Source: Tridacna crocea (lineage: Eukaryota > Mollusca > Bivalvia > Cardiida > Cardiidae). From it: a DNA stretch of 64,000 bases. Numbering within the stretch: position 1 is the first letter of the stretch; the number at the start of each line of letters is the position of its first letter. The stretch lies in assembly GCA_943736015.1 (NCBI GenBank), contig OX031066.1, positions 6,696,245-6,760,244 of the forward strand, written 5' to 3'. A program made the position numbers and the translations under genes. Below, one piece after another: positions 11,290 to 22,000 of this stretch. Below the pieces are notes generated by a model. That model made no database searches, was not told where the DNA came from, and was given only the letters and a program-made list of their open reading frames with translations.

Positions 11290-11455
11290 TAAAAGCCTCT
11301 GCAAATAAAAGAAATAAATTACAGGAATTGTCTTTGAAATAGTGGATAACATATAGGAAAAGAAGGAAATGCTGGTTAACAGCATTATATCCCTTTCCAT
11401 TGATGTTTTTTAAAGCCTTCGTCTGTTTTGAAAAGGATTCATGGTTAAGAACATG
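11290..11455. mobile_element. Degenerate palindromic MITE fragment
   Basis: Recognisable GGAAATGCTGGTTAACAGC core near 11370 with decayed arms; termini lost. Confidence 0.5.
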
Positions 11456-11631
11456 ACTAGTAGTGTTACTGTAACTTGCAGTGACATAATTAGTAGTGTT
11501 ATATCTAGAACTGATATAATTAAGTCTTATTACAACTATCTGTTAAAACTAGCAGTGAATGAAAAGCCAAGGCTTTTTGTCTTTTGAGATTTTCATTTCA
11601 AAGTAACTGCAAAAAGTAAACTTAACAAGCA

Positions 11632-11692
11632 ATTTTGTTGAAGTGATATCCCCCGCCGAAAAAAGCCCAACTCGAAACTGCTCCCAGTCGAA
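11632..11692 (+). mobile_element. 5' end fragment of the 156-bp-monomer element family
   Basis: AAGCAATTTTGTTGAAGTGA and ATATCCCCCGCCGAAAA match the start at ~7675-7710. No array follows. Confidence 0.6.
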
Positions 11693-11712
11693 CATTTTGC
11701 ATCAACAAAAAA

Positions 11713-13170
11713 CCAAGAGGGCCATTGGCCCTGCAGCGCTCAGTATAGCTTTATTTCCCTTACGCTTATGTGATTAACTTTAAGCAAACTTTAAACAAAC
11801 CTGTGACCCCCGGAGCAGGTCCACTTTTGACCCCAAGGGCATAACATGTATGAACTTGGTAGAGGTCCACTAGGAATTGCTACATGCCAAATATCAAAGC
11901 CCTATGCCTTCTAGTTTCAGAGGAGAAGAATTTCAAATTTTTCTTTGTTACTATGTTTGAACATCTGACCCCCGGGGCAGGGCCAGTTTCGACCCCCAGG
12001 GCATCATATGAACAAACTTGGTATAGGTCCAATAGAAGATGTTATATACCAAATATCAAAGCTCTATGTCATAAAGTCTCAGAGAAGAAAATTTTAAAAG
12101 TTTTCCTTTTTTGTTCCTGTGACCTTACAACCCCTGGGGCAGGGCCAGTTTTGACCCCAAACACATCATATGAACAAATTTAGTAGAGGTCCACTAGGAG
12201 ATGCTATATACAAAATATCAAAGCTCTATGCCTTTCAGTTTTTGAGAAGAAGAATATTTAAGTTTTCATTTTTTGTTCCTAAGTTTGAAATTATTACTCC
12301 CTTGGCATGGCCAGTTTTGACCCTAGGGGCATAATGTGAACAGACTTGGTAGAGGTCCACTAGGAGATGCTACATACCACATTTCAAAGCTCTATGCCTT
12401 CAAGTTTCAGAGGAGAAGATTTTAAAAGTTTTCCTTCTTCGTTCCTATGCTCAAACTTGTTATCCCCGGGTGTGGCTAGTTTTGACCCCAGGGGCATCAT
12501 TTGAAGAAACTTGGTAGAGGTCCACTAGGAGATGCTGCACACCAAATATCAAAGCTCTACGCCTTCTAGTTTCAGAGAAGAAGATTTTTAAAGTTTCCTT
12601 CTTTGTTCTTATGCTCAAACTTTTGACCCCCAGGGTGGAGCCAGATTTGACCCTAGGGCCATCATTTAAAGGAACTTGGTAGAGGTCCAATAGGAGATGC
12701 TACATCCCAAATATCAAAGCTGTTTGCCTTCAAGTTTTAGAGGAGAAGATTTTTTAAAGTTTTCCTTCTTTGTTCCTAAGCTCAAACTTGTGAGCCCCGG
12801 GTGAGGCCAGTTTTGGCCCCAGGGGCATCATTTGAAGAAACTTGGTAGAGGTCCACTAGGAGATGCCATATACCAAATATCAAAGCTCTACGCCTTCTAG
12901 ATTCAGAGAAGAAGACTTTTAAAATATTTTGTATTTTTTTCCTTATTGTTGCCATGGCAACCTGAGTTATAGGTGGAATTCATTTTTTTGAACAATTTTG
13001 GTAGAACTTCACCCAAAGAACATCCCTGCAAAGTTTCATCAAGATTGGCCCAGTGGTTTAGGAGAAGATGTTTAAAGAAACTGTTGACAGATGACGAACT
13101 CTGGACAACGAACAATATAGGGCGATCACAATAGCTCAACTTTAGCACTTTGTGCTAAGGTGAGCTAAAA
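11713..13170 (+). mobile_element. Pearl/HINE-like element, type C, ~165-bp monomers
   Basis: Hairpin AGGGCCATTGGCCCT near the start. Monomers marked by CTTGGTAGAGGTCCACTAGG (12345, 12510, 12676, 12841). 3' tail with exact X-box at 12948-12961, ending GTGCTAAGGTGAGCTAAAAA. Confidence 0.78.
12948..12961. promoter_or_regulatory. X-box-like palindrome in type C element
   Basis: GTTGCCATGGCAAC, exact. Confidence 0.6.
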
Positions 13171-13335
13171 ACAAGGGTCTAGACAGAATAAATTATTGTA
13201 CACATGTATTAAGTTTCATCAAATTCTGTCCAATGGTACTGGAGATATTTACCAGAATGGATACACAAACTGACAGACAGACGGATGGACGGAAGGACAG
13301 GGGAAGCATGATGACCCTGTATTGCACCAATTCCT
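13171..13335 (+). mobile_element. Tail fragment of another pearl-like element
   Basis: ATTAAGTTTCATCAAATTCT and ACAGACAGACGGATGGACGG resemble pearl 3' tails, ending at GATGACCCTGTATTGC. Confidence 0.45.
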
Positions 13336-13483
13336 AATAAACAAATGTGCCTAATATGTGATCTGCATATACACAGACATGTTTCAGATGAGCTGTTTAA
13401 GGACAAGTGAACATTCACATAGATGCTCACACACATGGTCAAAACATGATAAAGTACAAAAACATGTTGAGAATCTAATTCCT

Positions 13484-13710
13484 TTAACCCTTTCCCAAAC
13501 AATCCCTGGTTTTTACCGCTCTGGAATTGTAGCCTTTTGAAAACATTGTGGGAAAAGGAGAAAATGCTGGTAACCAGCATTTTCTCCTTTTCTCCACAAT
13601 GTTTTCTACCCTATCATAGACAGAAATAATCTTTTCAGCATGAGTTGAATTGTCTGATAATGCTTTCAATTTGGTTTAGTCCAAAAGTTTGTCGTTTGGG
13701 AAAGGGTTAA
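13484..13710 (+). mobile_element. piggyBac-type MITE, subfamily A
   Basis: TTAA at both ends; complete palindrome around 13575. Confidence 0.85.
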
Positions 13711-14020
13711 GAAAAGTGTCTGTTTCACAATAAAATTCTTGGTAAAAGCTAGATCGTAGCTATAACATTGCTTATCTCACAATGCTATATGAACACCTCT
13801 TTCAATCTGAAACAGACCAGCTTTAAAAACATTGAAGAAGAAAAGAAAATTGCTTCAAGTATGCAATTTCTCTTCCCGTCACATTGCTCTGAAATGTCTA
13901 AGATTTATGTAACACTTCTTATTTACAGTTACCGATATACTCTTTCAGCCTTATATAACCAATTTTATCTATATTTCATCCAACAATAGTCTTTCTGATG
14001 GCTTCATAACATTTACTACA
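13711..14020. other. Intergenic stretch, no gene seen
   Basis: AT-rich. A decayed palindrome (AAAATTGCTTCAAGTATGCAATTT near 13847, given in parts) suggests a very old MITE. Confidence 0.35.
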
Positions 14021-14503
14021 CCTAGTCATTACAATACAACAAAATTTTAGACTGGACCAAATTGAAAGTATTTACAGACAAATAATTCAATGAAACTCAA
14101 ACAAGAAGGCCATGATGGCCCTGTATTGCTCCTTAGGCTTTTTAAGCCTTTACCACACCAAATGAAGAGTTCATGACCCTGAAAAAGAGGGCTTTCGAAA
14201 ACAATGAACACTGTCAGGCAATACAAGCAGGTTTATTCATTGGCATGAAAGGTAAAAGTTCTTGGAAAAAAATCTGAATGATAGAAATCTTACTTTGAAT
14301 TTAATATTCCACTCATGTGCGCATAACTTTTAGCATCAAAATGAATCCAAAAAACAGAATATTTCCTATCAAAAAACTTAAATATCTAGCACCAGTCATG
14401 TATCACTGCAGCTTGATTATCAAGGCAGATAAATAGTAACAAACTTTATCCTTTATAACTAGTTGTTTCCCTTGATTAATGCTTAAAAATGAAGGGACTA
14501 TAT

Positions 14504-14958
14504 ATCACGGCGGGGAATCACGTGACACAACAACAACAACAATGACCGTTATTTGAAAAAATTCCCCGACTTCAGGTAAGAAAATCTTCAATAATTCCGT
14601 TAATACATGACCGATTGGAATTTGGTTTGAAGCAGAGAAGGCGGAAGGACTCCGGGGATTTGCTTGATGTGTTAGATTTTTTAAACAATACCTGATAAAA
14701 AATTTATTGACGAGCAAACAATTTTTTTACCCTGGATAATTTGTTTGCTCGTCAATAACTTTTTTATCAGGTGTTGTTTAAAAAATTTAACACATCAAGC
14801 AAATCCCCGGAGTCCTTCCGCCTTCTCTGCTTCAAACCAAATTCCAATCGGTCACGTATTAACGGAATTATTGAAGATTTTCTTACCCGAAGTTGGGGAA
14901 TTTTTTCAAATAACGGTCATTGTTGTTGTTGTTGTGTCACGTGATTCCCCGCCGTGAT
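14504..14958. mobile_element. Foldback MITE, ~455 bp, GC-rich termini
   Basis: Inverted arms of ~215 bp start ATCACGGCGGGGAATCACG and meet near 14735. The arms carry (CAA)n/(TTG)n. Mirror-image open frames at 14505-14717 and 14745-14957 are simply the two arms. Empty site at ~46141-46155. Confidence 0.85.
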
Positions 14959-15138
14959 ATATGGAAGTCCATGTTAAACTTGTGATCCCTGGAATGTTGC
15001 CAATTTTGACCCCAAGCCTATAATTTGTAGAAACTTGTTAAAGGTCCATTAGATAAAGCTACATGCCAAATTCAGTAGCCTTGGGCCTTGTGGTTTCAGA
15101 GAAGAAGATTTTTAAAAATGTTTTTTTTTTCCAGTTTT

Positions 15139-15151
15139 GTTACATGGCAAC
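15139..15151. promoter_or_regulatory. X-box-like motif, one base deleted
   Basis: GTTACATGGCAAC in the type B tail. Confidence 0.4.
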
Positions 15152-15531
15152 CAGAGTTTTTGAAGGAATCAAATTCGTTCAAGAAGTTCTGAAGAGGACC
15201 ATGACAGGATCATTTCTGTGAAGTTTCATCAAATTTGGATGGGTAGTTTCAGAGAAGATGTTTGAAATAAAAGTTAACGAATGCATGGATGGACGCACAC
15301 ACAGACGCACGACGGACAACGGGCCATGACATAAGCCAGCTGACCTTTGGCCAGTGGAGTTAAAAGTGAAAACTGCTTTCAGAAATGTAGAAAACATTGT
15401 GGCTAAAGGAGAAAATGGTAATTACCAACATTTGCTCCTTTTCCCACAATGTTTTCAAAAGGCTTCTATCACAGGGTTGTAAAACCAACGGATTGTTTGG
15501 TAAAGGGTTGAATTTTTCATTTGTATAGTAC

Positions 15532-15537
15532 TTTATT
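15532..15537 (-). terminator. Possible polyadenylation signal of the VWA/WWE gene
   Basis: AATAAA on the - strand, about 415 nt beyond the stop codon. It lies beside an old MITE end at ~15510, so it may be incidental. Confidence 0.3.
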
Positions 15538-15952
15538 ACACTTTATCGACCGGTATACAATCCTGATTTTTCAAAACATGTTTAAAACATTCTCTCTGCC
15601 TTTTGTCCGAGTAGAGCACATGTATATAAGAGCTTATGATAAAAAGAGTGGGCAGTAAAGTCCTGACAAAGAAAACATGTCTCAAGCTATCAATTCATCC
15701 ATAAATTTGAAAGTAACTTGATTTCAGATTGGCAAAACTACTTGATTTAGCTGATTCAGCCAAGTGGATGTGGTGTTACTTCCTAAATACGAGAAAATTC
15801 TTCTGATTGGCAAGTGAGTACAGGCCCAGGAAAAGGGTTTCCTATGTTCCTGATACATGAATCTTGTCTGACAACAGCGGTCTAATCAGGCTGATCTTCA
15901 TCCATTCTTTCAGCAAGGTACATTAGATCCTGTGCCACGGAAAATGTAAATA
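15538..15952 (-). other. Putative 3' UTR of the VWA/WWE gene
   Basis: About 415 nt between the stop and the first downstream AATAAA. No copy of the dominant repeat families is seen here, unlike nearly all other non-coding sequence in the window, which fits retention as UTR. Confidence 0.4.
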
Positions 15953-16028
15953 CTACATTCTTGATACAGGAAACTTTTCTCTAGAGTTGATATCAATCTG
16001 TTCCATTGTGGAGAAGGAAATTCTGTAC
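15953..16028 (-). CDS. Exon 23, WWE domain end and stop codon
   Basis: YRISFSTMEQIDINSREKF then PVSRM and TAG at 15955-15953. The Y.I.F..M.Q…R pattern ends the WWE domain. Tyr, Gln and final Arg, which line the iso-ADP-ribose pocket in RNF146-type WWE domains (family knowledge), are present. Acceptor GGTTATTTTCAG. Confidence 0.93.
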
Positions 16029-19000
16029 CTGAAAATAACCATGTGAGATATAACTTGTATGATGAATGTTTTATGATAAAATTTTGTTATGTGATAAAAA
16101 GTTATGATGAAAGTTGTAATTATAACTTTATCATAGTACAAAATGTTGGACTGTTCAAAATTTAAAACTTGCTGACAACATAGCAAATTATTGGATTTAT
16201 CAGCAAAAGATTAGAAAAAAAACATTGTGGGTGGGTTAAGTGTTGTCCCTATTGAAAGCATTTTCAACTAATAATTGGAAAACATCTAAATTTGTCTTTT
16301 TGAGGGTAGAAGACACAGAGGGGAAACATGGAGAGGAAAACATGCTATAAACATACATTCTCTCCTTTTTCCAGTGAGTTTGGAACACTTTCCTTTAGGC
16401 CATAAAAATGCTGGATTACTCCGTGTAGGTTTTACATAATGTACACAGTGTCACATGCCACTGATTTGATATATTTTGTGGGGGGAAAAACACTGTAGGG
16501 GGAAAAACACTGACTAATAACAAACCAGAGTTATCTTTTCCTTGATTTTTTTTCCCACTACATTTCAGAGTAATTGTAAATATTTTTTTCTACAAACATA
16601 CTCTAATCATATTTTCTTCCACAAGAGGGCCATAATGGCCCTGTATCGCTCCACTGGCTAATAAGTAAAAACACTACAAGCCAAACATTACAATATTTAG
16701 CCAAGTGGTTTCAAACTTGTGGACAAACAAAATTTTTTCTATAAAATCCTACAGGAAAGTTGTAACCCCAGGCAAAGCCAATTTTGACCGCAAAGTTGTA
16801 ATTACTTGAATCCTGGATAAAGCCCAATACCATATAATATAGGTCTAGAATGTGTGGATATAAACAGGAAGATTTTTGAAGTTTTCTCAATAAAAGGCCC
16901 TGTAAAACATGAAACCCATGACACAGGGCTAAATTTAGTAGCCCTTGTCTTTATAATAGTAAGTAAGAAGATGACTTAGAAAGTTTTCACCACAAAAACC
17001 TATGTAAAACTTGTGACCCTGGTGTGGGGACAAACTTGACCCTAAGGCTATAATTTTGGCCCTTCTGGTAGAGGCCCACTAGATAAAGCAACATGCAAAA
17101 TTTGGTAGCTCATGTAAAACTTGTAACCCCCAGGACAGGGCTAAATTCAATCCCAGGGCTATAAATTGAGCACCTTTAGTAGACAACCACTTGATAAAGC
17201 TAGATGCAAAATTGAGTAGCCCTAAGCCTTATGGATTGGTACAAGAAGATTTTTAAAGTTCTCCCTATATAAGCCCATATAGAACTTGTGACCCTTGGGG
17301 CTGAGTCAAATTTGAGCTCTTGGCTATCATTTGGGCACTCTTGGTAGACAACCTGTTGATAAAGATACATGTCAAATTAAATAGCTCTAGGCCCTATGGC
17401 TAGGTACCAGAAGGATTTTAAGGTTTTCCCTATATACGCCCATATAAAACTTGTGACCCCTGGGGCGAGACCAATTTTGACCCCATGGCTATTATTTGTA
17501 TGAACTTGGTAGAGGTCCACTAGATAAAGCTACATGCCAAATTTGGTGCCCTAGGCCTTATGGTTTCAGATAAGGAGATTCTTAAAAATCTTCAATATTT
17601 TTCAGTTTTTTTTTTACTTCAAAGATTGTTGGATGATTTAATAATTGACTTTCACCCTTCTGCCACCTTTCCATATTATGAAAAATGCAACTAAAAAAAA
17701 GTTCAATAACTTCTGCTACTACTAGGAAGTATTTTGCAAATACATACTTTTTCAAATACGTAACTATCCGGTTTGTACATTTTGTGTACAGAACTGACTA
17801 CTTTTCAAGATTTTAATGGGTGCTGCAAAATTTGAAACAAAATAAGTTTATTCAAAACAATACTACTTTTTACAATTCATTCTGCCATGAGTAGCTTGCA
17901 TATATCCTATGCAACAGCCATTGTTAACACACTACCCATAGGTCAGTTTTGTTGCCCTGGCAACCAGAGTTTTTGAAGGAATAAGATTCTTTCAAGGAAT
18001 TCTAAAGAGGACCATGGCAGGATCATGTCTGTGAAGTTTCATCAAAATCGGATGTGTAGTTTCAGAGAAGAAGACGTTTGAAATAAAAGTTAACACACGG
18101 ACGGACCGACAGACGGACGGACCAAAAGACACACAACGGACACCAGACTATGATATAAGCCCGCTGGCCTTTGGCCAGTGGAGCTAAAAACATTAGAAGC
18201 AGTTGGCTGAAAATGCAACCTAGAGTGCACATAATTGGTTGGTTGGTTGTATTGGGGTTTAACGCCACTTTAACAGCTAAGGTCATATCATGGCGGTCGG
18301 TGACGCACATGTGTTTCCTGGCTTTCTCACACCGGTACTTACACTACTTTCTTTCCAAAGCCACCGACTACTTTTCTCACATGCTTCAGCAGAGGTGAGA
18401 GGCGAAAATACGCCGGAAAGAAAGTTCGCCTCAAACGGGTATCGAACTCACAACCACCTGGTCATGAGTCCGACACGCTCACCACTGAGCCACCCGGGCG
18501 GGCTGCACATAATTATATCAGTGATTACGATTATACACTTACTGTTTATCTTCAAAGGTAATTAAAGTCGAGCCACTAGGATTTCTATTGTAACTTGCTT
18601 CAAGTGATTTGCTTAGATTTTTTGGATAGGCTTTCCATGAACCACTGGCATCTTGCCATTTCCACTGTTTGTTTATAATAGGACCTGTTGTTTAAATTAA
18701 AGAAAAGAATATAAATATGAGATTAATCAGTCAATTTCACCCCTTTCTTAAACAAGCCCCGGTTTTTACGTGTCTGCAGTACAAGTCTTTTGAAAACACT
18801 GTGAGAAAAGGAGAAATTGCTCATAACGAGCCATTTCTCCTTTTCCCACAGTGTTTTCTACCCTTTAGGAGAACTTCAATTTTCATCAAATTTCAAATTG
18901 ATATCTGCAAACTCTTTCAGTATGGAAGAGTCTAAAATTTGACGTTTGGGAAAGGGTTAAAAAAGACTTCCAGATCCTATTAGATCAGTCTTTCAGAATA

Positions 19001-22000
19001 ACATTCTGCTGTCAAATTCTCACAAATTTTCTAGGGTTCAATAAACCAAACTTCTGTTTGGCTAAAATTTTGTCTAGCCAATCTGAAGTTGTATCCTTTT
19101 CTTCATTTCCAAAATGTGTCAGAAGCAAATATTTTCAATTTGTTCAAATATCATAAAAATGATAATATTTGTAAAACCAAGGCTTCACTGAATCAATTTT
19201 TTTTTTTCAGCTCCTTTGGAACTACATTTACTTCTAAACAGATTATACACTCAAAGCAGCAAGTCTGTTTCATTCATATATAAATATTGTTTATGTATTT
19301 CATTTAGATCATGTGATTATGTAATGAATGCATTTCTTTAGGTACATAATTATGATGATGACAAAAAATTGACATTTGTTGGCCTTTGAGATAGAATTTT
19401 ATTATAAACAGAATTAGGTTTTATTATTTCTAATCCTCCTAAATAATTTAACCCTTTACCAAACAATCCCTAGTTTTTACGACCTGAGGAGGGAAGCCTT
19501 CTGAAAACATTCTGGGAAAAGGAGAAAATGCTGGTTACCAGCATTTTCTCCTTTTCCCACAATGTTTTCTACCCTGCTTGCAATGAATTTCAATTTTTCA
19601 GTTAGGTTTATTTTGTCTGCAAGTGCTTTCAATCTGGACCAGTCTAAAATTTTATCATTTGGTAAAGGGTTAAATCAAACTTTCAAGGAGATAGGAGAAA
19701 AAGTCTGAATTTATCCAGAATAAGTTTTATTAATTCTAATCCTGCTAAATAATTTACAGGACACTTTCAAGGCAATAGGAAAACCAAAACGACGCTATTC
19801 CAAACTTACTTTTGGGAGAAAAACATCTTACTAGACAGCCTAAATCAAACATCAGAGACTGCATGTTCTGCAGAGCATCAAATGTGGCTTGCTTAATCCT
19901 TTCCCAAACTACAAACTTTTGGACAAAACCAAATTGAAAGCATTTGCAGACGACAATTCAACTCTTGCTGAAAAGATTATTTCTGTTTATGATAGAGTGG
20001 AAAATATTGTGGGAAAAGGAGAAAATGCTGGTTACCAGCATTTTCTCCTTTTCCCACAATGTTTTCAAAACGCTACTATTCCAGGCCCATAAAAACCAGG
20101 GATTGTTTGGGAAAGGGTTAACTCTTTACCAAACAAATAAAATTTACACTGGCCCAAACAAATTTGCAGACAACAAATTAAATGTAACTTAAAGGATGTT
20201 TTTTGTTTTTGATAGGGAAGAAAACTTTGTTTGAAAAGGAGAAAATGCAGCATTTTCTCCTTTTCCCTCAATGTTTTCAAAAGTCTTCTCCTCTAGGGTC
20301 ATTAAAACTCGGGATTGTGTGGTAATAGGATAAATGACCTTCAACAACCCTTTACCACACATACTGACGTTTTTAACAACCCCAAGCATTAAACTTGGAC
20401 ACATTGTGGTAAAAAAGAAAGAAAATAGAAAATAGTGGTAATCACCATTTTCTCTTTTTCACACAATGTTTTCAACCCTTACGGTTTCAAACTGCAATTT
20501 AACCGTATCACATGTGTCATCTATAATTATATTGGATGTGGGCAAGTAAAAACATTGTATACAGATTTAATAAGTTTCAACATCAAAGTCCACTTCAAAC
20601 CCACTTTGTATGGCGTCAACACCTCTGCATTTAGATGATTTTTCATGACTTACCTGCAATGTTTTTATTCCTCCTATTTGTCACCTTTATCTCTTTTTTA
20701 TGAAAAGAGTCTGTTATTTTCGCCGTTTTCCTGGTTGTATTTATTGGTGGCTGTCTGTAAACAAATAGTCAACTGCAGAAATACCAAGCTAGTTTAAATC
20801 TATTTTGATAAACCTTTCACTAACATTGTATATTGTTGCTTGTTTTTGGGAATACGGTTCCAAACCCACAACCCTGATCAGATATATAGCATCTGACATG
20901 AGTTGGCTTTTGAAAAAAAAAATTTATTAAACCAGTCAAGGGAAATGTTATTAACTCATTACCAAACAACTATATTTCAGACTGGTCCAAATTGAAAGCA
21001 TTTGCAGATGACAAAATAGAAGTGACTGAAAATTTGAAATTTGTTTTGTTTTGTGCAGGGTAGAAAACATTGTAGGAAAAGGAGAAAATACTTGTTACCA
21101 GCATTTTCTCCTTTGCCCACAATGTTTTCTAAAGGCCTCTTTCTGAAGGGCGTCAAAAATAGGGATTGTGTGGTAATGAGTTAAACGAGCCTTTGGCGAG
21201 TAACATTATCCCTTGATGAGTTAAATAAATTTTATCTTAAATGCCACCAAATGTCAGATTCTTTTTATCACATAGCAATATTTCACAAATTACAGATATG
21301 AAGATGCAACAACATCTAAAGATGCACCCGCGATAATATCCATGAAACCCGTTCACTTCTATGAAAAACGTTCAAAATGACGAGAAATGACGTCGCACAA
21401 CTGTGATATTACATGTGTATGAGATAAGAAAATTCGTAATGGGTATATTACACTGAAAACAAGGGAGGTTATGTGATAAAAAATAAATATTATTATGTTG
21501 GGGTTTTAAATTATCTCATCACGGTAAATGATTTTAAACTTGTTATCACAATCACAAACAATGATATAAACTGATAATGGAACATCTCTTGAGTAAGAGT
21601 AATAACTAGAATGGTCTACTTTTCTGAACATGTCTTCAGAAGTGTTCTTGTATCAGGTCTTTAACCGTTTACTCCATAGATACTCATTTCTGCACATTGT
21701 TGATAGGAGCCTTTGGAAAACATTGAGGTATTGTAACACCATTCTTTCTCTTTGAAACCCTATGTTGTTTGTACTCATTAGAATCCTCTCAATGAGCAAT
21801 TCTAATGAATATGCACAACCTAGGTTTTAGTAGAGAATAATCAATGTTTCCAATTTTGAAATCAGAATCACTCCCTCTATCTGGAGCTCTGATTATTCTT
21901 GATGTGTTTTTTTTTTCTACAGTGAAGTTTGGTAAAGACAGATTTGAAAAACAGGAGGGAAAAAATGGCCCTGGATCGCTCGCCTGAACTTTTGAGAGGA

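Larger units (their letters stand above)
14101..15364 (+). mobile_element. Pearl/HINE-like element, type B, with nested foldback
   Basis: Starts ACAAGAAGGCCATGATGGCC. Contains a foldback element at 14504-14958. 3' tail with an X-box variant lacking one base (15139-15151), ending GGCCAGTGGAGTTAAAA. Confidence 0.76.
14022..15511 (-). mobile_element. piggyBac-type MITE, subfamily A, split by a pearl-type element
   Basis: Left part 14022-14100 (ACAAAATTTTAGACTGGACC) and right part 15365-15511 (GTAGAAAACATTG … AAAGGGTTGA) flank the type B element at 14101-15364. Confidence 0.65.
16621..18190 (+). mobile_element. Pearl/HINE-like element, type B, with nested retroposon
   Basis: Hairpin AGGGCCATAATGGCCCT, then GCTCCACTGGC, which is perfectly complementary to the 3' GCCAGTGGAGC at ~18175-18185. 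~165-bp monomers marked by AAACTTGTGACCCC. X-box variant at 17951-17964. Confidence 0.8.

Noticed and set aside
14505..14957. Two nearly identical 70-codon frames facing each other
   Set aside because: They are the two arms of one foldback element.
19800..19900. Exon-like - strand stretch (FDALQNMQSLMFDLGCL followed by GTAAGA)
   Set aside because: Its end phase is incompatible with exons 21 and 22, which join directly in frame, and it has no pyrimidine tract. A decayed or alternative exon remains possible.
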